DNA of 64,000 nt from an uncultured Actinomycetaceae bacterium (GTDB lineage: Bacteria; Actinomycetota; Actinomycetes; Actinomycetales; Actinomycetaceae), in contig CABQJD010000003.1 of NCBI GenBank assembly GCA_902464405.1, positions 62,001-126,000 on the forward strand, given 5' to 3'. This document shows, in pieces, positions 35,565 through 44,897 of the stretch (position 1 is its first letter; every line of letters starts with the position of its first letter). The translations under genes and the position numbers were made by a program. A model generated the notes under the pieces. It saw only the letters and a list, made by a program, of their open reading frames with translations, made no database searches and was not told the origin of the DNA.

Positions 35565-36230
35565 CTAGCAGTGCCGATGCGCGCTAGCAAGCGTGCGCAG
35601 AGCGTCAATTTCTTCTGCGGCATTCTCAGCATTAAATACAGCTGAACCAGCAACAAAGGTATCTGCACCTGCATCAGCAGCCTGCGCAATTGTGCTCTGA
35701 GAAATTCCGCCATCAACTTGAATCCAGACGTCTATGCCTGCTTTCGCAACTGCTTCGCGTGTGCGTTGTACTTTCGGCATCATCGAACTTAGGAATTTTT
35801 GCCCACCAAAACCTGGCTCAACCGTCATAATCAAGAGCATATCGAATTCTTCTAAAAGCTCCAGATATGGTTCGATTGCAGTATCAGGCTTGACGGCAAG
35901 CCCAGCGCGCGCACCGAGTTTGCGCAGCTCTCTGGCTAAACGTATGGGAGCTTGAGCAGCTTCCGCATGAAAGGTGACGGATTGTGCGCCCGCCTCAGCA
36001 TAGAGCGGCGCCCAGCGATCAGGAGCGTCGATCATTAGATGGCAATCCACGGGCAGGGAGCTTGTGCGCACAATAGATTCAACCACAGGCACGCCGAGAG
36101 TGAGATTGGGGACGAAATGACCATCCATCACGTCAACATGCACCCAGTCTGCAGATGAAATTCGCTCGCATTCATCGCCAAGATGGGCAAAATCGCTGGT
36201 CAAAATCGATGGGCTAATTCGTACGCTCAT
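35565..36230 (-). CDS. rpe: Ribulose-phosphate 3-epimerase
   Basis: 221 aa from the ATG at 36230, an ATGA overlap with the rsmB stop. TIM-barrel enzyme with ISPSILTSDFAHLG, the metal-site strand VHVDVMDGHFVPN, VDCHLMID, MTVEPGFGGQKF and VDGGIS, covering all the usual catalytic Asp and metal His positions. It interconverts ribulose-5-P and xylulose-5-P in the pentose phosphate pathway. It is the last gene of the priA-fmt-rsmB-rpe run. Confidence 0.96.
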   Translation of the reverse strand: MSVRISPSILTSDFAHLGDECERISSADWVHVDVMDGHFVPNLTLGVPVVESIVRTSSLPVDCHLMIDAPDRWAPLYAEAGAQSVTFHAEAAQAPIRLARELRKLGARAGLAVKPDTAIEPYLELLEEFDMLLIMTVEPGFGGQKFLSSMMPKVQRTREAVAKAGIDVWIQVDGGISQSTIAQAADAGADTFVAGSAVFNAENAAEEIDALRTLASAHRHC

Positions 36231-37687
36231 GCTCCGCATTCCTCACATTTCTGGTAGTTTGGATTCTTTTGCATAATCACCATATACATCGCATCGCTGT
36301 GATGCTGATCTGGCCACAGCTGCAGATGCCCGCCGTCACCCGCTAGATCTACAAGTGCCTGATCGCTCGCTAAGGCAGGAGTATCGAGCAATGCAGCATC
36401 ATCGTGACGCTTCATAAATGCCTCTGTGACACCTCTCGTCTCGCGCACATAGGGTGAACACGTTGAATAAACGACGATTCCGCCTTCTCGCACAGCATCC
36501 CATGCCGAATCAAGAAGTTCATTTTGAAGGACGGCAAGATCGATAGCGTCTGTTGCTTCTTTACGCCATCGAGCTTCAGGGCGCCTGCGCAAAGCGCCAA
36601 TGCCTGTGCACGGAGCATCGACGAGCACGCGGTCGTACTCCCCTGGTTCGAGCGCTCCGAGCTCGCGCCCGTCTCCGCAGCGCAGATCGACGATATCATC
36701 CCACGGGCGAATTGCCTGAGCAACCAGATCGAGGCGGTGCTCATGCAGTTCATTTGCGCGTACACGAGCACCGCATTGAGCTGCATAGGAAGCGATAGTA
36801 GCAGTTTTTCCTCCTGGCCCAGCGCACATATCGAGCCATAGCTCATCGCGCCCTGAAATCGGAGTTCGGGCAAACGTTCGTGCAATAAGCTGGCTTCCCT
36901 CGTCTTGCACCCCAGCTAATGCGTCTTTTACTGCAAAGACGCGCCCAGGATCGCCGTTTTCGAGAATGACAGCAGATTCTACAAGGGATCCAGCTCGACT
37001 ACGCATATGCCCGCGCTCAATATCAGCGCAGAGCTCTGGCACTGAAATTTCTCGTGTAGCTAGGGCAACATCTGCTGGCTCATTATCCGCTTGAAGTACC
37101 GAAAGAATATCTTTATGAGCGCGATTATTCGCTTTGAGTGATTCGCTGATTGCTCGCACAATCCATGCAGGGTGTGAATACCAGCGAGAAAGGAAAGCCA
37201 CAGAATTGACGGAACCCCCAGCGTCATCGATAAGTATCTGCCGCCATTGAGAAATTGAGCGTTCAGATACTCTGTGCAAAACTGCGTTAATGAAGCCAGA
37301 AGCGCCGCTCCCCACTGCAGAACGGGCAAGATTCACTGTTTCGTTAATAGCAGCATGAGCTGGAGTAGAAAAATCGAGAAGCTGATGAGCACCCATGCGC
37401 AGCAAAATTTTCACATCCAGATCGAGAGAATCAACATTTCGCTCTGCTGTGCAATGCTCGATAATCGCGTCCCAGCGCCCTTGCATACGCAAAGTGCCAT
37501 AGCACAAGTTAGTTGCGTACGCGGCGTCGCGCTTACTCAAACGATTAGCACGAAGTTCATGTGACAGCTCGATATTGGCGTAAGCTTCACGCTCTTCTAC
37601 CGCCATCAACACGTGAAAAGCTGCTGTACGCGCAGGATTAGTGCGAAATTTTCCCGGCCGCCAGTTAGTTGGGCGCGTATTACTCAT
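36227..37687 (-). CDS. rsmB: 16S rRNA (cytosine-5-)-methyltransferase RsmB-like
   Basis: 486 aa from the ATG at 37687 (MSNTRPTNW), overlapping the fmt stop by 8 nt; the longer frame to 37765 lies in fmt. An N-terminal NusB-like RNA-binding domain (about 20-165) precedes a SAM-dependent RNA m5C methyltransferase domain: LDMCAGPGGKTATIASYA (SAM loop), LVDAPCTGIGALRRRPEARW (DAPCTG cysteine) and YSTCSPYVRETRGV (second catalytic cysteine). It is predicted to modify C967 of 16S rRNA. A His/Cys-rich C-terminal tail (KCEECGA) is unremarkable. Confidence 0.93.
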   Translation of the reverse strand: MSNTRPTNWRPGKFRTNPARTAAFHVLMAVEEREAYANIELSHELRANRLSKRDAAYATNLCYGTLRMQGRWDAIIEHCTAERNVDSLDLDVKILLRMGAHQLLDFSTPAHAAINETVNLARSAVGSGASGFINAVLHRVSERSISQWRQILIDDAGGSVNSVAFLSRWYSHPAWIVRAISESLKANNRAHKDILSVLQADNEPADVALATREISVPELCADIERGHMRSRAGSLVESAVILENGDPGRVFAVKDALAGVQDEGSQLIARTFARTPISGRDELWLDMCAGPGGKTATIASYAAQCGARVRANELHEHRLDLVAQAIRPWDDIVDLRCGDGRELGALEPGEYDRVLVDAPCTGIGALRRRPEARWRKEATDAIDLAVLQNELLDSAWDAVREGGIVVYSTCSPYVRETRGVTEAFMKRHDDAALLDTPALASDQALVDLAGDGGHLQLWPDQHHSDAMYMVIMQKNPNYQKCEECGA

Positions 37688-38651
37688 CGATCTTCTCCTG
37701 ATACTCGTGCACTGATTCAAAATGAGGTGACGATTCGTGAATCCCCCGCGCCCATGCCGATGCATCCATTGTGCGTTTGCCTGCTGGAGTCACGCTGGAA
37801 AGAAATACAGGAAGCGATCCAGTGCCCACGAAGACGCGTTGATCGTTGAAGTAAATCTCTCCAGGAGCTAGTTTTACAGATTCTGGCAAATTTTTCTGCT
37901 CAGCTGCCACAACTTCAACTGGTTCGATTTTAATGCGCTGACCATTGAATATAGTCCACGCAGAAGGCTCTGGGGTATATGCGCGAATATGATTGGCTAT
38001 CGTATGAGCTGGAAGATTCCAGTCAATACGCGAATTTCGGGTGGAAAGACTCGGAGCAAATGTTGGCTCTCCATGCTGTTCGGTGAAGGTAGCAGTGCCT
38101 TTTGCAAGCATTGTGAGAGCATCGTGGAGCTGTTCTCCTGCGCGCTGGGCAAGGAAACTCAGCGCCTCTCCCGAAGTAACTGCTTCGCCGAGTTCATGCG
38201 TGCGCATGTTTACGATAGGTCCAGTATCAAGACCTCGTGTGAGCTTGAAAACCGACGTCGATATATCTGTTTCTCCTGCAGCAATTGCGTACTGCACAGG
38301 CGCTGCTCCTCGCCAGCGCGGAAGAGCAGAAAAGTGGAGATTAAACCAGCCGTGAGTTGGGATCTCTAGAACTTTTTCTGGCACCAATAGGCCGTATGCG
38401 ACGACGACCGCAGCATCTGCATTGAGAGCGCTCAAAGTATCGACAATAGCTGTATCTTTGAGAGTGCTTGGCGTGTAGACGTCGATACCGTGCTCATCTG
38501 CCCAGCGGTGCACAGGAGAAGGCGTCATAATACGTTTGCGCCCATGAGGAGCTGGCGCACGAGTGAGCACTGCAGCTATATCGTGCCGATCCGATAGATA
38601 TTTAAGAGCTGGCACTGCTACATCGGGTGTTCCCGCAAAAATAATTCGCAC
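37680..38651 (-). CDS. fmt: Methionyl-tRNA formyltransferase
   Basis: 323 aa. IFAGTPDVAVPALKYL at the N-terminus, the formyl-folate site FNLHFSALPRWRGAAPVQYAI (with catalytic N and H), and a C-terminal tRNA-binding OB-like domain (about 210-310). It formylates initiator Met-tRNA. There is no def gene next to it in this window. It overlaps rsmB by 8 nt and follows priA by 24 nt, as in many actinobacteria. Confidence 0.96.
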   Translation of the reverse strand: MRIIFAGTPDVAVPALKYLSDRHDIAAVLTRAPAPHGRKRIMTPSPVHRWADEHGIDVYTPSTLKDTAIVDTLSALNADAAVVVAYGLLVPEKVLEIPTHGWFNLHFSALPRWRGAAPVQYAIAAGETDISTSVFKLTRGLDTGPIVNMRTHELGEAVTSGEALSFLAQRAGEQLHDALTMLAKGTATFTEQHGEPTFAPSLSTRNSRIDWNLPAHTIANHIRAYTPEPSAWTIFNGQRIKIEPVEVVAAEQKNLPESVKLAPGEIYFNDQRVFVGTGSLPVFLSSVTPAGKRTMDASAWARGIHESSPHFESVHEYQEKIDE

Positions 38652-38675
38652 GTGGCTATTGTACGTGGCGAAGAA

Positions 38676-40880
38676 CTAGAGGTGAGAATTAAAATGCACA
38701 CGAACTTTGAAAGCACGATTACGCACGAGACAGGTTCTGTATGCATTTCTCAATAACTGTGCATAGGAATAGCGATGTTTCGGTTTTATTCTCATATAAA
38801 TTATCGACGTGCCGTCAGCTTGCCGCCGAGGTCCGAGCACTACGACACCAGAGATAAGTTCGTGCACGCCTCCAGATACGAGCGCTTCGAGCGGTATTTC
38901 TTCAGAAATTCTATGCGCAGTATTATCGGGATCGTTATGTGTATTGTTATTAGCAGCTATGCCTTTAGCAGCATCAATCTTACTATCGAGTGTAGTATCA
39001 GATATACCCAGATTCTCAGGTGCTAATCCCCGCATTGTGCTCAGAAGCTGGCTAATATCTGCCCATAACCCCTCGCAAGATATCCATGTGCGTGACGGTG
39101 GCAAACTGAGTATATCGCGTTCAGCGAGTGTCGATCGCTCCCATTCATCCCAATCAAAAGTGCGGCATATGTGCGTAAAATCTGCTGGAATATCACCAAC
39201 GAGAAGTATCTTTCCGCCATTTTCACGAGGCTCGACCATAGCAGCTACCTGTGCAATTGAACGTAGCCATTGCTCTTCTACGTTTATCGAGTTTCGCCGA
39301 AGTGAATATCCAACATCCAAGAATACGGCAGCAGCATATTTTTCTTCGAGCATAGGCGCTTCACCAGGAGCCGTGACGACAATAGAATGAGGCGCCCGCT
39401 GTGAGCGCTGGATTTTACCTTCGTGAGGAAGTGCAATCGGAACTCCTGGAAATGCTCTGCCAATTTCATGCGCTGTGCGCTGAGAGCCGATGCGTATGGC
39501 TTTGAAGCGAGTGAATGTGCAGTGAATACAAGAAAAATCAGACTCACTTTTTCCGCACCGCGAGCATTGAGGAGGAGTATCGGGTTGCTTCTGCTCCATT
39601 ACTCCATCGCATAGTGGGCAGCGCACTTGCTCACCGCAGCGTGCGCAGGCAAGCATAGGAATGTATCCAGCGTGCTGCACGCGAATGAGGACGTTTCCTC
39701 GCTGTAGCCCGTCTCGAATAATCGTAAAGACACTTTCAGGGAGCCGCGCCCAAGGCGCTCCCTCGTATGCCATATCTTGTGCGAGTATGATTTGTGGCAT
39801 ACAGGCACGTTTGTATTGTTCATGCTGTTGTATATGAGGCGAAAAAGTGCCATGGGATTCTTCATGTGCGGCAAAGATACTTGGAGCTCGAGTAAAATAA
39901 AGCAATGCGCATTGTTCAATGTGAGCGCGTGCCTGCAGAATATCAAAAGTTTCCAAATAGGGATAGCGTGTTTCTTGATGTGCCGAATGCGTAGGATCGA
40001 TGCACACACACAGCCCAAGATTGCGCACAGGAATATATGCCGCTGAGCGAGTGCCGATAACGATTCTGCTACGCCCTTCTTGAGCGCCTACAAATGCTCG
40101 GTATCGATCTTCATGCGAGATATCGCTGCCGCTATATATTACTGGCTCGCCTGGAAAAGCCTCGCATATACATTTATGAAGATACTCAGCATATCGCGGG
40201 GTAGGCGCAATAATAAGAGCAGAACGATTACCTGCAAGCTCACATCGAATGATGTCTATAAGCATCTCTGATGTGCGGTGTGCAGGAGCGAGAGTAAGGC
40301 GTGCTTGCAAGCTCTTCCCAGCTAGGAGCGCTCCAGCAAGCTCAACGCCGTGACTGTATTGCTCAAGGAGAGTATGAGTAGGCGGATCCCAATGAAGATA
40401 TGCAGGAGGCGTAAGGTTCAATACGTCACGTTCAGCACGCGCGTGACGCACTGGGATAGCAAAACGAAGCACATCTGTTGGTGAAGCTGCTGTCGAATCT
40501 GCAAGCTGGATACACAGCTTTAGCATCTGCTCACTCACAACTGGATAGCTTGATATCACAGAATCAATAGGGCGAAGAAGCGCTCCCACATTTGTCTGCG
40601 CACTTCTGGATATCACGAATCCTTCTACCCGCGTATGATTAAACGGCACCTTTACTCTGCAGCCAACACAGACGCGCGGCGATAGTTTTTCAGGAATTTC
40701 GTAATCGAAAAAGGGATTCCACTTCGCGCCTGGAGCATCCACAAGCACACGAGCAATCGGATCTTTAACTGAAGAACTGATGGTATTTGATGGCAGAGGG
40801 AACTGCATCAGTTCATTTTGTTCCGTATACTCAGGAAGATCATACAAGCTCGATGCTCGTTGAGGGATACTGCTGCTCAT
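38676..40880 (-). CDS. priA: Primosomal protein N' (PriA-like), helicase motifs degenerate
   Basis: 734 aa. An N-terminal 3'BD-type domain (about 30-125: VLVDAPGAKWNPFFDYEIPE, GCRVKVPFNHTRVEGFVI) is followed by a RecA-like region whose Walker A is lost (APAHRTSE where GxGKT is expected) and whose DEEH box reads DPTHSAHQ. The zinc-binding module with eight cysteines (CARCGEQVRCPLC, CSRCGKSESDFSCIHC) is intact. Actinobacterial PriA proteins commonly lack the ATPase motifs and are thought to act in replication restart only as structural factors. The gene lies between metK and fmt, as usual in actinobacteria. Confidence 0.9.
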   Translation of the reverse strand: MSSSIPQRASSLYDLPEYTEQNELMQFPLPSNTISSSVKDPIARVLVDAPGAKWNPFFDYEIPEKLSPRVCVGCRVKVPFNHTRVEGFVISRSAQTNVGALLRPIDSVISSYPVVSEQMLKLCIQLADSTAASPTDVLRFAIPVRHARAERDVLNLTPPAYLHWDPPTHTLLEQYSHGVELAGALLAGKSLQARLTLAPAHRTSEMLIDIIRCELAGNRSALIIAPTPRYAEYLHKCICEAFPGEPVIYSGSDISHEDRYRAFVGAQEGRSRIVIGTRSAAYIPVRNLGLCVCIDPTHSAHQETRYPYLETFDILQARAHIEQCALLYFTRAPSIFAAHEESHGTFSPHIQQHEQYKRACMPQIILAQDMAYEGAPWARLPESVFTIIRDGLQRGNVLIRVQHAGYIPMLACARCGEQVRCPLCDGVMEQKQPDTPPQCSRCGKSESDFSCIHCTFTRFKAIRIGSQRTAHEIGRAFPGVPIALPHEGKIQRSQRAPHSIVVTAPGEAPMLEEKYAAAVFLDVGYSLRRNSINVEEQWLRSIAQVAAMVEPRENGGKILLVGDIPADFTHICRTFDWDEWERSTLAERDILSLPPSRTWISCEGLWADISQLLSTMRGLAPENLGISDTTLDSKIDAAKGIAANNNTHNDPDNTAHRISEEIPLEALVSGGVHELISGVVVLGPRRQADGTSIIYMRIKPKHRYSYAQLLRNAYRTCLVRNRAFKVRVHFNSHL

Positions 40881-40923
40881 AGATGTATTTAATCATGCGC
40901 CTTATGAGAAAAACGCGAAAAAT

Positions 40924-42105
40924 CTACGCAGCAGCAAGAAGATCGTCAATGCGATTCGTGCGTTCCCACGTAAAATCGGCGCTCTCTCGCCCAAAATGCC
41001 CATACGTTGCCGTCTGCGCATATATTGGTTTCAAAAGATCAAGCGATTCAATAATTGCCGCTGGACGCAAATCAAAGACTGTGTTCACAGCACGTTCGAT
41101 ACGGCAAAGCGCTGTATGCTCAGTTCCGAATGTATCTAAGCGGAGGGAAACAGGGTGCGCTCGCCCGATAGCATAGGCGACTTGCACTTCGCAGCGATCA
41201 GCTAAGCCTGCAGCTACCACGTTTTTTGCCACCCAGCGAGCTGCATATGCTGCCGAACGGTCTACTTTTGAGGGATCTTTCCCTGAGAATGCTCCTCCGC
41301 CGTGGCGTGCAAAACCGCCGTAGGTATCAACAATAATTTTGCGACCCGTCAGCCCAGCATCTCCCATTGGACCGCCAATGACGAATCTTCCTGAAGGATT
41401 CACAAACGAATGCTCATAAGCAAAGTTCGGCGCGTACTGAGTCATCACAGGATCGATCACGTGCGCCGTTACCTCATGCTGTAGCGCTGCAAGCTCAATA
41501 TCTGGGGCGTGCTGTGAAGAAACAACGACAGTATCGATCCCCACAGGCACGTCGTTAGAATCGTAGGCAACGGTTACCTGGGTTTTCCCATCAGGGCGAA
41601 GCCCTGACACAATAAGCTCTTTACGTACCTGGGCTAAACGTTGCGCAAGTTTATGTGCAAGGAAAATCGGCATAGGCATAAGAGTGGGAGTCTCGTTTGA
41701 TGCGTAGCCAAACATCATCCCTTGATCGCCAGCACCTTGCTTGTCGAAACGGTCAGCAACATGCCCTTGCCGCACTTCTAGAGAATCATCAACAGATTGG
41801 GCAATATCGTGTGACTGTTGCCCAATAGATAGCGAAATACCGCATGAATCCGCATCGAAGCCAATCTCTGATGAGACGTATCCGATTTCTTTGAGCACTC
41901 GGCGAATAAGCTCTGGAATTTCAACGTAGGTGTTGGTCGTCACTTCGCCTGCGACGTGCACAAGACCCGTCGTCACCATTGTCTCTACTGCAACTCTCGC
42001 GTGTGGGTCTTGGGCGAGCATAGCATCGAGAATAGAATCAGAAATCTGATCACATACTTTATCTGGATGCCCTTCTGTCACCGATTCAGACGTAAAAAGC
42101 TTCAT
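40924..42105 (-). CDS. metK: S-adenosylmethionine synthetase
   Basis: 393 aa. Signatures are SVTEGHPDKVCDQISDSILD (about 8-27), GAGDQGMMFGYA, GRFVIGGPMGDAGLTGRKII and GGGAFSGKDPSKVDRSAAY; all ATP and Met sites are present. It makes SAM from Met and ATP, and would supply RsmB and the C5-methylase. It follows coaBC by 17 nt in one transcription unit. No SAM riboswitch is visible upstream; expression probably comes from the gmk-rpoZ promoter region. Confidence 0.97.
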   Translation of the reverse strand: MKLFTSESVTEGHPDKVCDQISDSILDAMLAQDPHARVAVETMVTTGLVHVAGEVTTNTYVEIPELIRRVLKEIGYVSSEIGFDADSCGISLSIGQQSHDIAQSVDDSLEVRQGHVADRFDKQGAGDQGMMFGYASNETPTLMPMPIFLAHKLAQRLAQVRKELIVSGLRPDGKTQVTVAYDSNDVPVGIDTVVVSSQHAPDIELAALQHEVTAHVIDPVMTQYAPNFAYEHSFVNPSGRFVIGGPMGDAGLTGRKIIVDTYGGFARHGGGAFSGKDPSKVDRSAAYAARWVAKNVVAAGLADRCEVQVAYAIGRAHPVSLRLDTFGTEHTALCRIERAVNTVFDLRPAAIIESLDLLKPIYAQTATYGHFGRESADFTWERTNRIDDLLAAA

Positions 42106-42122
42106 AGCTTATCCTTCTTCAC

Positions 42123-43517
42123 TCAATCATTTTTCTCTTGAACCATAGTGCTTGTGGAGGCTGAACGCCTGCGAATTACGCTCGAAATTGTATCGACAAT
42201 GGTATGGGCAACGTCAGGTTTTGCGCCATGAGCTGTAGCAAGACACTCCCCCGCTGAATCCAAGATTGTGACGCTCGTCGCCACATTGCCAAAACCGATT
42301 TTATCGCCTACTTCATTGACGATCATAAGATCTGCGCCCTTGCGTTGAGCCTTGAGTATGCCGTATTCAAGCGCTGTGTGCTCAAGGCTGCCCGTCTCAG
42401 CAGCAAACCCCACAACTACCTGGTTGCCGCGGCGACGATGGTGAGCCAGCTCAGATAAAATATCTGGATTTTGAACGAGACGCAGAGACTCGAGAGCGCC
42501 TTCAGTTTTCTTAAGTTTTTCTGACGCCACATGTTCAGGACGATAATCAGCTACTGCAGCACTCATAATAATCACGTCTGTTTCCCCAGCAAGATTATTC
42601 ATAGCTTCATAAAGTTCGCACGCAGTTTCAACTGAGCGATAGTGAATACGAGGATCAATAGCCGCCAGCACATCGCTTGCGAGATTCGCGCCAACGAGAG
42701 TGACGGCAGCTCCACGCTGCGCTGCCTCATTTGCGAGAGCAACTCCCATCATTCCTGTACTTTTATTCCCAATAAAACGTACAGGATCAATAGGTTCGTG
42801 CGTGCCTCCTGCACTGATCGTGTATCTTACGCCCTGCATATCCTTACGATCTGTTCGAGAAAAAGAATCTCGTGACGGTGTATCGGAACTATGCGGATTG
42901 CGGTTATCTTCGTCTGCTTCAAAAAAATCGCTTCCCTCAAGAATGGAGATACACGCTGCGGCAATATCGTGAGGTTCTTTCATACGCCCCATGCCAGAAT
43001 CCGAGCCAGTCAGCCTGCCGTATTCAGGACCGAGAACGATGACGCCGCGATTCTTGAGCGTTGCAATATTAGCTTGAGTCGCTGGGTGCTCCCACATTTG
43101 AGTATGCATTGCTGGAACTATCACCACAGGGCACTTGACCATAAGCGCCGTAGCCGTTAGGAGATTATCGGCAATTCCGTGGGCAAGCTTTGCAATAGTG
43201 TTCGCAGTTGCAGGAGCTATAACAAAAAGATCAGCAGATTCCCCTATACGCACATGAGTTACGTCAGCAGCATTATCGGAAACATCACAATACACAGGAT
43301 TTGCACTAATCGCCTCCCACGTAACTGCTCCAACCATATTGAGGGAAGCTCGAGTTGGTACAACGTTTACTGTGTAGCGGCAGGCACGAAGCTCTCGGAT
43401 AAGCTGAGGAATTTTATAAACAGCGATACCAGCAGTAACTCCCACCACGATTGTGCGGTGGGAGTGAGATGTATCCTCTAGCTTGTGCTGAGAGGAATAG
43501 GTATCGAAACTATTCAT
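42123..43517 (-). CDS. coaBC: Bifunctional phosphopantothenoylcysteine decarboxylase/synthetase
   Basis: 464 aa. N-terminal flavoprotein decarboxylase CoaC (about 20-195: VTAGIAVYKIPQLIRELRA, VIAPATANTIAKLAHG, PAMHTQMWEHPA, SDSGMGRMKEP) is followed by a charged linker (about 200-235) and the CoaB synthetase (about 235-450: SAGGTHEPIDPVRFIGNKSTG, SAAVADYRPE, GFAAETG). It makes phosphopantetheine for CoA synthesis using FMN. The start overlaps the rpoZ stop (ATGA). The linker is longer than usual. Confidence 0.95.
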   Translation of the reverse strand: MNSFDTYSSQHKLEDTSHSHRTIVVGVTAGIAVYKIPQLIRELRACRYTVNVVPTRASLNMVGAVTWEAISANPVYCDVSDNAADVTHVRIGESADLFVIAPATANTIAKLAHGIADNLLTATALMVKCPVVIVPAMHTQMWEHPATQANIATLKNRGVIVLGPEYGRLTGSDSGMGRMKEPHDIAAACISILEGSDFFEADEDNRNPHSSDTPSRDSFSRTDRKDMQGVRYTISAGGTHEPIDPVRFIGNKSTGMMGVALANEAAQRGAAVTLVGANLASDVLAAIDPRIHYRSVETACELYEAMNNLAGETDVIIMSAAVADYRPEHVASEKLKKTEGALESLRLVQNPDILSELAHHRRRGNQVVVGFAAETGSLEHTALEYGILKAQRKGADLMIVNEVGDKIGFGNVATSVTILDSAGECLATAHGAKPDVAHTIVDTISSVIRRRSASTSTMVQEKND

Positions 43518-43786
43518 TCGGCTGCAGATTGCGAAAGGTTAAGTTTATCTTCGGCAATCTCCTCAAACGCCAAGGAGAGCGGTTTATCGTCTTGTGTAGA
43601 AGCGACGAGTGGTCCGATATTCGTGATATTCCCATCGCCAGAGAGCATCTCTTGGCGATACGAATTGATTTGGCGTGCACGAGCAGCGCTGTAAACAGCG
43701 AGAGTATATTTAGATTCAACCTTCGAGAGAAGATCGTCAATAGCTGGCTTCGTGATCCCTTCAGGATGTGCCGTTGTGCCAAACAT
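43514..43786 (-). CDS. rpoZ: RNA polymerase omega subunit
   Basis: 90 aa. ITKPAIDDLLSKVESKYTLAVYSAARARQINSY is the conserved omega core, with an acidic C-terminal tail. It stabilises the beta' subunit. It sits between gmk and coaBC as in most actinobacteria, 54 nt after gmk, and overlaps coaBC by 4 nt. Confidence 0.95.
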   Translation of the reverse strand: MFGTTAHPEGITKPAIDDLLSKVESKYTLAVYSAARARQINSYRQEMLSGDGNITNIGPLVASTQDDKPLSLAFEEIAEDKLNLSQSAAE

Positions 43787-43840
43787 AAAACCTCGTTCGT
43801 TAAAAGTAATAATTCGTTTGCTATTTTATCGAAGAACAGT

Positions 43841-44401
43841 CTAGTTTCCCAACCCCATAAGGGTCTCAAGCGCTTTGGTGGCGTCTGCCACTGTGTCGTT
43901 AATGACGACAGCATCGAATTCATTTTGAGCTGCGAGTTCTGTGCGCGCAGTTTCCAAGCGGCGCTCCTGCTCCTGCGGATCTTCAGTGCCTCGTCCTTCT
44001 AAACGACGTACGAGTTCCTCCCACGAAGGAGGGGCAATGAAAATAAAAGTGGCTTGAGGAAGGGTTTTGCGCACCTGACGTGCTCCTTCAAGATCAACCT
44101 CAAGAATTGCTTTTTTCCCTTGGTTAATCGCATCGAGCACAGGCTGGCGAGGTGTGCCGTAACGATTTGTGCCATGAACGACAGCCCATTCAAGCATCTC
44201 GTTGCAAGCTACTAACTCATCGAAGCGTTCATTGCTCACGAAATAGTAGTGAACACCGTCAATTTCTCCTGGGCGCGGTGCGCGGGTTGTAGCAGAAATT
44301 GAGAACCAGAGGTTGCTGTGATGAGCAAGAAGTTGAGCCATAATCGTCCCTTTGCCCACGGCAGTTGGCCCAGTTACAACGAAAATATCGGAATGTTTCA
44401 T
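43841..44401 (-). CDS. gmk: Guanylate kinase
   Basis: 186 aa. P-loop GPTAVGKGT (about 11-19), GMP-binding SATTRAPRPGEIDGVHYYFV and lid RRLEGRGTEDPQEQERRL are all present. It converts GMP to GDP. It lies downstream of mihF, separated by a strong terminator hairpin, so it may have its own promoter. The P-loop has TAVGKGT in place of the more common SGVGKST, as in other actinobacterial Gmk. Confidence 0.95.
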   Translation of the reverse strand: MKHSDIFVVTGPTAVGKGTIMAQLLAHHSNLWFSISATTRAPRPGEIDGVHYYFVSNERFDELVACNEMLEWAVVHGTNRYGTPRQPVLDAINQGKKAILEVDLEGARQVRKTLPQATFIFIAPPSWEELVRRLEGRGTEDPQEQERRLETARTELAAQNEFDAVVINDTVADATKALETLMGLGN

Positions 44402-44429
44402 GGTTCAAACCTAGTAGGCAAATAAAAAA

Positions 44430-44474
44430 ACAACAAGCGATAGGAACATTTCTGCCCGATTTATCACTTGTTGT
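44430..44474 (-). terminator. Terminator after mihF (bidirectional shape)
   Basis: A 13-bp stem (ACAACAAGCGATA with TATCACTTGTTGT, one G-U) is flanked by A-runs on one side and T-runs on the other. On the minus strand it is followed by seven U. It would end mihF transcripts before gmk. Confidence 0.85.
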
Positions 44475-44494
44475 TTTTATAGAAGATTAGTGCG

Positions 44495-44806
44495 TCAGCT
44501 AAAAAGCGCAGCCAACTTCTCTTTTTGAACGGTGCCCAAACCAGCAACACGACGAGTATCAGAAATTCCGATCTCAGCCATAATTGATTGTGCACGTGCA
44601 GTGCCAATCCCAGGGAGAGATGTGAGAAGAGCTTTTACCTTAAGCTTGCCGATGACGTCGTCATCTTTCGCCCGCTTGAGCAGGTCTGAAAGTTTCAGAT
44701 CGCCTCTCTTAAGCTGCTCTTTAATCTCTGCCCGCTGACGGCGTACCAAAGCAGCTTTTTCGAGCGCTGCTTGGCGCTGTTCTGGTGATAACTGTGGTAG
44801 AGCCAT
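44495..44806 (-). CDS. mihF: Actinobacterial integration host factor mIHF
   Basis: 103 aa. Basic N-terminal helix (QRQAALEKAALVRRQRAEIKEQLKRGD), then the helix-two-turn-helix region LLTSLPGIGTARAQSIMAEIGISDTRRVAGLG. This is the mIHF (Rv1388) family, a nucleoid protein that bends DNA and serves as a cofactor of phage integrase. AAGGAG lies upstream of the ATG at 44806. It is followed by a strong terminator, then gmk. Confidence 0.96.
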   Translation of the reverse strand: MALPQLSPEQRQAALEKAALVRRQRAEIKEQLKRGDLKLSDLLKRAKDDDVIGKLKVKALLTSLPGIGTARAQSIMAEIGISDTRRVAGLGTVQKEKLAALFS

Positions 44807-44897
44807 ATGAATCTCCTTATTTCAAGAGTAACTGCTCTTTTATCGTATCTCAGAAAAAGCTGACGCACAGTCAAATTTCAAGAAATGTTTCATTTTT

